Assembly: GCF_000002595.2 (NCBI RefSeq)
Contig: NC_057015.1
Location: 2,428,952 to 2,492,951 of the forward strand
Direction: 5' to 3'
Origin: Chlamydomonas reinhardtii
Lineage: Eukaryota > Chlorophyta > Chlorophyceae > Chlamydomonadales > Chlamydomonadaceae
Length of the DNA: 64,000 nt
Position numbers and translations under genes: made by a program. Positions 55,376-64,000 of the stretch are shown piece by piece (the stretch's first letter is position 1; every line of letters starts with the position of its first letter). The notes beneath the pieces were generated by a model. It searched no databases. It was not told the origin of the DNA and worked only from the letters and a program-made list of their open reading frames with translations.

Positions 55376-57731
55376 CCCGGCAGCACGAAGCCGTGCTTCA
55401 GTGGATATGATGTAGGTCGCCGAGGATAAGGCTGCAACGGAGCTGGCGATGCAGCCGCAGGTTATAGTAGCAGGTACCGCGCACGTGCACGCGTGTGTGC
55501 GTGTGCGTATTGTGTATGGAGTTGACCCGGACAGCTCGCAAGGTATGTACAGTGGGGCCACAGCCCTAGGCCTAGGGAGTGGAAAGGGTGGAGCTCGTCG
55601 AGGATACTGATTGTCGTCACGTAGATGAATAATGTGCTGGGGTGCCGTGCCACGGTGGGGCTCGTGTGCGGGTGCGGCGGCGCCTCATGTGCGGACGACG
55701 ATGCGTGTGACGGCACCGCTTGGGTGCTGGAGTGGGCTAGGTAACGTGGTGCAGTGTGTGGCGCAGTGCGTGGTAGCAGCAGCGGCTGCAGCAGCCGGCG
55801 TGTCACCGGAAGTGACGTGCGTACATGTAATGAGTACGGCGCCTGGACTGTACCAGTCACGGACCAACAATCTCAAGAGTGTGAGCGCTGACGCAGCCAC
55901 GGGCAGGAGCGGGCAGCTGCACGCTTCACAAGCCTCGGCCGCAGCCGTTTCGCCACATCCTCCGCCGCACCCGCAGCCCTTCAGGCTTCAGCCAGGGAAG
56001 CTTTCTGGGCCGGAGAACTTTCGAAAGAGGTCATCTACGCTGTCCCTGAGTAGGTGCCGCGGGCCTCAGGCCATCTACAAGCAGGTCTGCAAGATACGTG
56101 CACTGACCTAGGCTCCATGCCTGGGCCGTGCCGGCACCGCGCACCTCTGCGAGTCGCACAGCGTCGGGGAAAGCAGCACCAGGCAGCACCGGCGCGAGAG
56201 CGGCTGGAAGCGTCCCAGGCTCCTTGCAGTTGCAGACCGTCCGTCCGTAGAGAGCCGTGGGAGATGTTGGAGCAGTAGGGGTGCACTGGGGCATTCTGGC
56301 CCTGCCCAGCCGTGAGCTGGAGAGTGTGGGCATGCGGTGGGGCTTCTGGTTCTGGTCTGATTTGGCCCTGGCTGGCAGAAGCACTGGTGGGACTTTGTGA
56401 AGGTGACAGCTTCCCGGCGACTTCTGCCGCGTGTGCCTGTGGCCAGTGCGCACCCATGTGCACTGTGGAGGGCCTCGTCACAGCTTTGCATGCACCTTGG
56501 TGTGTTGGTTGCTCCCCGGCTGCGTCCTGTTACACCTGCAGCTGGCTTGGCGCCGGGGTAGGGTGAGGGGGTCGTGAACGTGTATGTATCCACATTCCCA
56601 GTTTGGGCGGGCTTGCTCACCCTCACACAGCGAACAGCTAGGGCTGCCCTCGAATCTTGCGAGAGACAACACGCCCACCAGTCCATTGGGGATTTGGGGC
56701 GGCCCAACCGCCAAGTATGCGCGTTTGGGATGTGCACCACTCTTGAGCGACTGTGTGATTTGGGTTCATGCGTGCAGCATGTGCGGAATGCGTGCGTTTG
56801 GGGAAATGGAAACGATTTTGTGCAGGGGAGGTTCCTCCCCTCGTTGTGGCTGTTGTGTTGTGGCGCCACAGGCTTACATCATGGTATCGCACAGGGGCGT
56901 TGGACAGGCAGGCTCTTGCAGGGTGATTGAGCGTCACCAAAGAGGGGATGGGTGATGGGCGCAGGGGGAACGCTACAGTGCTCTACCACTCGGCTGCAGG
57001 CGTCGGCACAGGGACGTGGACTCGTGGCGTGTGTGTGTGAGGCGGGGGGTCAGCTTGCAGGCTTGTGGCGAAGGATGCCGTACAGCAGGACAAGCTGGGC
57101 AGGGGGGGGGGCTGGCCCTGGCTGACAAGAAATGCAGGCGGTACGGTGCGACTCTGCCGACCTGGGGGGCTCCGGAAGGGAGCCTCAGGCACGAGCACCG
57201 GCTTCCTCCGCAGCGTTTAAGCATGTTTGACCGTACGAGCGGGTTCCAGGACTGCTCCAAGGCGGGCTCTTGGCGCCGATCTCCTCGGCGCGTACACTGC
57301 TAGCTGATTTCCCCAGACACACGAGCGCGTGACGAGCTGCTCCACGTGACGCACGGCGGGGTAAAGCGGCGAGGTGGGGTGCCAGCGACATGGGGAACCG
57401 GAAGAAATGTTCGGGGCATTTTGCTCAAGATGCTATCGCAGCCGTCATTTCATAGCCGACTGTTGCTTCGACAGACACATTACCTAAGCACAGCGTACGC
57501 ACTCTGACATAGCAACAACAACTTCCGCGTATAGGTTTCTCGTGCCTTACGAGTTCGCGAGAATGCCATGTAAAATCCTTCTCCTGATTTGTTAGAGTGA
57601 CAGAACAGGATGTCTCAGCCAGCGACGGGGCCGGGTGTAGCTACCGCGGACAGTGCGCCCAAGCCGGCCAGGGTTCGCACTTCCACGCGCGTTTCACAAG
57701 CCGTCAAGGTGAAATTTGCAATTGAGATCCC
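55376..57731. other. RIC1 3' UTR and lipin upstream region
   Basis: 2.36 kb without a recognisable gene. A TGTAA at 55826 probably ends RIC1. A 253-codon minus-strand frame at 56869-56108 has no recognisable motif and is not annotated. The AT-richer 57400-57720 part is the likely lipin promoter/5' UTR. Confidence 0.45.
55826..55830 (+). terminator. TGTAA poly(A) signal of RIC1
   Basis: First plus-strand TGTAA after the stop codon, 451 nt downstream. Confidence 0.6.
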
Positions 57732-60700
57732 ATGAATCAAGAGGATGTTGTGCGCGTGGGCGTTTGGGCAGTTTGGGCCTTGCTCACAAACCGCTTGCCT
57801 GGCCCTGGCCAACCGCATCCTGCTCACATTCAGAGTGGCGTCGTGTATGGAGGCAGCGCCATCTTGGGGGCTGTGACAAATATTGCACCACACCTCAGCG
57901 GTGCTGTGGACATTTTGGTCGTCGAACAACCCGATGGCAGCAGGAAAGCAACACCCTTCTATGGTAAATTGCGCTAGGATGGACTGCTCACCCTCTGGAT
58001 GCACCTGAAACATTACACCGGCCCTTGCACGCAGTGCGGTTTGGCAAATATACGGCCATGCGCACCCGCGAGCGCGATGTAAAGCTCTACGTGAATGGTA
58101 AGAAGCACTTTGGGCACTGAAAGTTGCATAGAAGGTCATCGTATGGCTTCCCACTGCGTAACGCAGGCGAACTCGCTCCCTTCAGCATGCACATCGGCAT
58201 GTATGGTCAGGCCTACTTTACGGCAGAGACCGAGGAGGCCCGTGAAGGTGCGGCAGCGTCCGAGTGCAAGCCGTCATGAGCATGCGGGAAAGAGGGCCAA
58301 GAGGGCCGTTCTTGTCGTGGGCTTGGCCAGGCAGGGTCTTGGCCCAGGAGGGGGGTGCGAGGCCAGGGCTGTGCTGGCGGGCAGCAGGTGTTAGCAGTTG
58401 GCGGGCACTGCACGGGGGTGCTGCCTGCTGGCCCGCGCTGGCCAGCACTCGGCAGTCTCACAGAGCACGATGCATGCACATAAGGCATGGCTACAAGTCT
58501 GGGGCAGTGGAGGTGTATGGCAGGCGGTTTCCAGACACCGCGCTCCCGCAAACTGCCGCCGCCGCTCCTTGCACCCATCCCTGTGGCCATCTTCACCTCC
58601 TACGCGTCCTCCCCACCTCAACCCTGCCTCCCCCCCTCCCTCCCTCCCTCCCCCCTTCCCTTGCTGCCTCCCTCCCTCCTACCGCAATCCCAGGCGACGA
58701 GGACGAGCAGGACGCGCTGCTGGCCGGCATGATGTCGCCGCCCTCGGGCTACTCCAGCGGGGCGGAGGGCGCGGAGGCCGGCGCCGGCGGCAGCGCGGCC
58801 GCGGGCGAGACACTGGCCGCAGTGCGGCAGCGGATAGAGGGGGCGGGCGGCGCTGGCGGGGGCAAGGTGTCGCGCAAGGGGACCGGGGCCTCGGACGCAG
58901 CTGCCGGCGCTGCCGCTAATGGCGCCTCGTCACGTGAGTGGGGAAGCGTGTCATCGATTTTGGCTCGGTCGTTTTCCTGTTTGAATCGTCTGGGGATATG
59001 TCAAGTGTTTTGGCATGGGAACTCATGATTGTGGGACACGTCCCAGGCCCCGCCGTGCATGTATACAGCTCAGCCACTTGGACACGGTCCTTGGCGCAAT
59101 CCAACTCAACCTCTCTAAATCAAGCTCCACTTTCAAGGTTCTGCACCAAAAGCTGGAAGCCCTGAGGTACGAGCCTGTGAAAATATCTTCCAAGCAGCAC
59201 GTCAATTATCACCATACTCACACCCAGGCCACGGTGTGGTAGTATGGTGAGGAATGACGTGCTGCTTGGAAGGTATTTTCACAGGCTGGTATCCCAGGGC
59301 TTCCAGCTTTTGGTGCAGAACCTTGAAAGTGGAGCTTGCTTAAGAGAGGTCGATTTGGATTGCGTCAAGAACTATGCCCACGTTTGGCTGTGTCAACATG
59401 CATATCGCAACGTTATTGCGCACGCGCTGTGCGTATGTGTGCGCACAAGTGCCCCCTCCCCCCTGTGTACGGCTACACAGGCGCGTCTGGCCGCACCCCG
59501 GTGCCGGCCCTGGGCGCGGCGCCGCCCGGCGCGGCTGTGGCTGCCTCCACCGGGGCCATCGCGCCCACGCCGCCGGTCAGCCCGCCCGTGGGGTCGGCCT
59601 TTGGGCAGCAGGTGCGGCCTCACCCCTGAGCTGCGCTGCCCTGCCCTGGGCGGGGGTGCGGGGTGTGGAGGTGGGGGCCGGGCGCAACGGCGGCGCCCGT
59701 TGCGAGGCCCTCGCAGGGGGCCGGGACGTGGCAGCACTCAGCGGCACCAGCTGTGCCGTGTGCCCTGCGCCTTTACCCCTTCCTCCTAAGCTCCGCGCCC
59801 GCGCCCACGCCCACGCAGGCTGCCGCCTATACCTCCTCCCCCGCGTCGCTCCTCAAGGCGCCGTCCCTGGCTCCGCTGCTGACCGCCGCCGACCGCAACG
59901 AGTCGTTCATGTCGGCGCGCGAGACGCTGTCGCTGGCCACGCCGCTCGGGGAGGACCTAGTGGCGGCGGCGGCGTCGGCGTCGCCGGGCATGATGGCGTC
60001 CCGGCCCGCGCACATGTTCCGACAGGTGGGCCAGACTTCCCACATACACAGCACGGCGCTCGTGCGGCCCTCCTGTGCGCAATGAAGCCGTTGATATGAA
60101 GTATGTGGGGTCTTAGCTTGTGTCCAAAATAGGTTAATGTGGATGATGGAGGAGCTGACGGCCGCGCCCGGCGTGGTGCAACGCCTGCCTCGCCAACCCC
60201 GCAGAGCCTCCACCCCGGCGGCGGCAGCAGCAGCAGCCTGGCGGCGGTGAGCGAGGACGGCAACGAGGGAGCCAGCCCGCGCGGCTGGTCGGAGGCGGGC
60301 TCGGAGCCGGGCGGCGGCGCCGCGGGCAGCAGCGGCGCCGGGCAGCCGGGCGGCGCCAGCCCGCCCTGCCGCAGCCCTTTCGGCAGCCCGCCGGCGCCGG
60401 TGGTGCCGGCTCACTTGTCGGGCGCTGCTGGCGACGGGGCGGATGCCGGCGGCGGCGGCGGCGCTGGGCCGCGTCAGGGCCGGGGCCACGGCGCGGGTGA
60501 CCACGGCCCCGCGCACCAGCACTGGCCCGCGCCCGGGTCGGCCATGCACCGTGGCGGCGGCGGCGGAAGCCACCCGCATCCGCACCCACACCACCAGCCG
60601 GCGCAGCAGCCGCAGCACACCCAGTTTGGCTTCCCAGACAACCACCGCTCCCCGGCCTCGGCCGCAGGAGCACAGGGCGCGCCCGGCGGCGGGCGCGCGG

Positions 60701-63700
60701 GCAGCCAGGGCCGGGATGGCAGCGCGGTCGGCGGGTCCGCCATGGGGCCGTACGGCGTTCCCGCGCCGCTGCCGCTGCAGCTGAGCGGCGGCGGTGTGCA
60801 CAGCTCTCCGCCGGGGCACGGCTCGGGGCAGGCGGTCATGTGCGCGGCGTGCGGGGCGCTATCGCCCAGCTCGGCCTGGCCCTCGCCGCCGCCGCCGCAT
60901 GGCGGCATGGCGCTGCCGCCGCTGCCGCACCGGCCCGACGGCCACGGCGTCGCGCACGGGCACCAGCAGCAGTACCAGCAGGGGGCGCGCCTGCAGCCGT
61001 CGGTGGACTGGGCAGCGCTGCTCGGGCCAGGGCCAGCGGCAGGGCCAGGGGCAGGGGCGGGGGGCGAAGCGGTGGCGCCTGCTGGGTTGGCAGGCGGCCA
61101 CACGGGCCCCAAGACCTATGCCGCGGTCGCTGCCGACCCCCCGCACCCGCACCCTCACCCACACCCGCACCACCCGCACCCGCACCCACACTACCACGCG
61201 CCGCCGCCGCCGCCCGCGGAGCTGCCGCGGCCCTACGCCGTGCCCATCGACCTGGCCTCGCTGCCGCGGCCCGTGCCCGGCCACATTGCCGCCGCCGGTG
61301 CTGCTGGCGCCGGCGACAGCCTGGCCGCCACCACTGCGGAGGGGGCGCTGCCGGGCCACGGCTCCGGCTCGGGCTCCCACGCCGCCGTCAGCCTGCTGTC
61401 CACCAGCCTGCGGTCCGCTGGCAGGGCCGCCGGCTCACATGTGGCGGATGATGCGGCGGCGGCGGCGGCGCGCTCGGCGCCGGCTGCCGACGCTGCCGCT
61501 GCGGCGGCGCGAGTGGTTGTGTCCATCCGGGCCCTGCCGGACGGCCGGGTGCGGCTGCAGCTCACCGTGGTGGCGCCGCCGCCCTGGCACCTGCCGCTGC
61601 CGCTGCCCACCGCCTTTGCCACGCCGGCACAGCCGCAGCTGCCCGGGCTGCCGCTGGCCCCCGGCTACGGGCACACAGCGGCGCACGCCCACAGCGGCGC
61701 GCCGGCGGCGGCGACCGCGGGGCGTGCCGGCTCCGCCCTGCTGGACGGCGCCGCCTCGGTGGCCAGTGACGGCGGCTACCTGGGTGACGGCGAGCGCGGC
61801 GACTCGCGGCCGCGGCCGGGAGGGGGCTACGTGGCGGGCGCAGGCGCGGCCGTGGCGGGGCCGCACAGGCAAGGCATCCCTGTCGGCGCGCACGGCCACT
61901 ACCAGCACCCACACCCGCACCCGCACCACCAGCCCCACGACCACACGCAGCACGCAGTCCACCGCGACTTTGGCATCGCTGCGGCCGCGGGCGCCGCCGG
62001 CGTTGGCATCAAGCTGGGGGCGCTTGCAGCGGACGACGCGTCCGCGTTCCCGCACTCTGCATCCGCGCCGCTGCCGGTCAGCGCGTTGGACGCGGCTGCG
62101 GCCGCGGCGGCGGCGGCCGGCGGCGCCGCGGGCCGCGAAGGCGGCGCAGTGGGCCGGACCATTACTGGCATGGGCGTCGGCATGGGCAGCGGCATGCAAC
62201 GCGTGTCATCACAGGCGCAGCTGCCGGCCGCTGACGTCGCAGTCCCGGGCGCCGCGGCTACGCATGCCACAGCGCTGCTGCCGCAGCCGTCTCCGCCGGC
62301 GTCCTCGCCGCTGCCGCAGCCGGCGGCGGTGCTGGAGCTGTCGCTGTGCGGCCGGCTGCTGACGCCGCAGCTGCCGTACCCGGTGGTGGCGGCGCTGTTC
62401 GACGGCCAGCGCTTGTCGGAGGAGGCGTTTGCGGCGCAGGGCGGCGCGCTGCTGTCCAGCCCAGACCTGGCGGTACGACTGGGGGCCACCGGCGCCATCT
62501 ACACCTGGCAGGCGCTGTCGGCGGCGCTGGTGGGGCTGCTGGCGTACGGCACGTGCCGCGTGCCGCCGGACACGCCCTGCTGGGTGCCGCCGGCGCTGGA
62601 GGGCGCCGTGGGAGCCGTGGGAGCAGGTGCAGGTGTCGGCGCTGGCGGAGCGGGTGGGGATGTGTCTGGGGCCATGGCCGCGGCCGTGGCGTCGCTGCTG
62701 GCGACTGCGGTCGGGGGAAGGGACGGCGCCTTGCCAGGCGGGCCGGGCGGCATGGGCATGGGCATGGGCGGGCTTAACAGCGCCACCGCCACACCGAAGA
62801 AGGGCGCCCCCGGCGCCGTCGCCACCAGCAGCGGCGGCAGCTGGCGGCTGTGGCCCTTCGGCACCCGACGCGACCCGAACGGCCGCACCTCCGCCACGGG
62901 GGCGGCGCCGGTGGTGCCCGCTGGCAGCGTCAGCTTCGCCGCCGGCTCCCCGCCGCTGAGCAGCCCCCTGGCACTGCGGCAGGGCTCCTCCGGCGCCGCC
63001 GGCTTCGCGACCTACTCGGCGCCACTGCCGCGCCAGGCGTCGTCGGGGCTGGGCGCCGGCGAGGAGGGCGAGGACAAGGGGCTGGTGGCGGCCACGGCCT
63101 CGCGCGACATGCTGGGCGCGCGCGGCAGCGGCAGCCGGCGTGTGCGGGAGGACGGCGTGGCGCTCATCACCAAGAAGAGCCTCACGCCGGCGCCGGAGCA
63201 GCTGGCGGCGCTGCCTCTGCGGCACGGCCAGAACACCATCTCCTACAAGTGAGTGGTGTGGGCACCGGTGCGGTAGTACCGTGGTGGTATGGTATCTGGC
63301 GGCGTGGGGGTTGGGCCGTGCGGCAGCCTTGCGCCCGTGCCGCTTCCGCCTCCGTCGTATGATCCGTCTACCCATGCCCGGTCTGTTACTGGCTCCCATG
63401 GCTTTCGTGCACCGACGGGCTCCTGTCGCCTCTCGTGTGTGTACGCTCCTCTATCCACACAACAGCAACAGCAACAACAGAACCGCATCCTCTTCACAGA
63501 CACAAAATTAATCTACCTCAAACGCGCAGGATCGGCAGCGCCGAGCTCAAGGCGTACGTGTACTACCTGCCCTGGCGCACCAAGATCGTCATCTCAGACA
63601 TCGACGGCACCATCACCAAGTCGGACGTGCTGGGCCACCTGCTGCCCGCCATGGGACTGGACTGGAGCCACCCCGGCATCGCGCAGCTGCTCACCAACAT

Positions 63701-64000
63701 CCGCCAGAACAACTACCTGGTGAGGGAGAGGGCGAATCCCCCAATTTTTTATGGGGGGATTCGCGGCAGTGTTCGTGGGAAGCTGCTGGTGCCCTGGATT
63801 TGGGGAGCATTGTTGGGCGTGGGAGCGGCGGCGGGGGCGGTGTCAGCTGTGAGTGTGCTGCCTTGACCGCTGGGCTGCTGGCACTTGGCAGCATGTGCGC
63901 TCAGCCGGCCTTGGGCCAGATCCGCTAGGTCGATAAGTCCTCTCCGCTGCCCAATCCCGCACCTGACACACGCGCCCTCCTCCTTCTCGTCCTCGTCCTC
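57732..64000 (+). CDS. PAH1: Lipin / phosphatidate phosphatase, 3' end beyond window
   Basis: Exons 57732-57749, 57834-57963, 58035-58097, 58167-58247, 58694-58933, 59481-59611, 59819-60025, 60205-63248 and 63530-63719 give 1368 residues before the window ends in an intron. The enzyme dephosphorylates phosphatidate to diacylglycerol at the ER for oil and membrane lipid synthesis. N-terminal lipin domain: LSGAVDILVVEQPDG, ATPFYVRFGKYTAMRTRERD, LYVNGELAPFSMHIGMYGQAYF. C-terminal part: LELSLCGRLL, WRLWPFGTRRD, NTISYKIGSAELKAYVYYLP and the HAD motif KIVISDIDGTITKSDVLGHL with catalytic DIDGT. Between them exon 8 alone codes for over 1000 residues of disordered Ala/Gly/His/Pro-rich sequence. The six-codon first exon (MNQEDV, 84-nt intron) fits the family's N-terminal length but is the least certain part; reading on without that intron is the alternative. 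Family certain, symbol generic. Confidence 0.88.
59087..59372. repeat. Long hairpin (imperfect inverted repeat) in lipin intron 5
   Basis: The left arm from about 59087 and the right arm to about 59372 are reverse complements over roughly 130 nt with few mismatches (for example AAGCTCCACTTTCAAGGTTC on the left matches the complement of the right), with only a few unpaired bases at the centre near 59225-59238. It could be a MITE-like fold-back or a small-RNA precursor processed from the lipin intron. Confidence 0.85.

Noticed and set aside
56108-56869. 253-codon minus-strand frame
   Set aside because: No motif, no intron structure, and it lies in the RIC1-lipin intergenic region where GC-rich DNA gives chance open frames.

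Overview
The window looks like nuclear DNA of a volvocine green alga (Chlamydomonas or a close relative). It is very GC-rich, and its genes are cut into many short exons with GTGAGT/GTGCGT donors. TGTAA stands where Chlamydomonas uses it as a poly(A) signal, introns are packed with (TG)n/(CA)n, proteins carry long Ala/Gly/Gln/Pro runs, and there is a pherophorin, a wall/matrix protein family known from this lineage. No rRNA, tRNA, CRISPR or bacterial-type operon was seen. For eight of the nine host genes I built exon chains by hand; all phases close and the coding lengths divide by three. The ninth, the lipin, runs off the right edge.

Layout, left to right. (1) 268-5403 (+): secreted SRCR / Pro-rich / LamG-like / Cys-rich modular protein, 5' end probably missing, with one in-frame TGA. 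(2) 7132-11656 (+): unrecognised 1037-residue protein with acidic and basic low-complexity ends. (3) 11805-20981: two near-identical copies of a KDZ-superfamily DNA transposon facing each other, each with a transposase and a convergent accessory ORF. Between them lies a spacer holding an orphan 259-nt exon, half of which is also present as a perfect 131-bp inverted duplicate. (4) 27522-21446 (-): PUS10 tRNA pseudouridine synthase. (5) 30999-27987 (-): penta-EF-hand (ALG-2/PDCD6-like) calcium protein. (6) 31376-33178 (+): ARL6/BBS3-like GTPase, divergent from the PEF gene. (7) 42211-35996 (-): pherophorin with a ~375-residue Ser-Pro rod. (8) 45667-43867 (-): METTL21-type methyltransferase. (9) 45964-55375 (+): RIC1, the Rab6 GEF subunit, divergent from (8). 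(10) 57732 to beyond the right edge (+): lipin / phosphatidate phosphatase, cut after the exon that holds the catalytic DIDGT.

The genes belong to separate housekeeping functions (tRNA modification, calcium signalling, cilium/BBS trafficking, Golgi trafficking, lipid synthesis, extracellular matrix) and do not form one pathway. The most unusual signals are not in the proteins: the KDZ palindrome with its duplicated captured exon, a long hairpin in a lipin intron, a recurrent short motif often found near splice acceptors, and a strong polarity of intronic repeats (TG towards the donor, CA towards the acceptor of the transcript).
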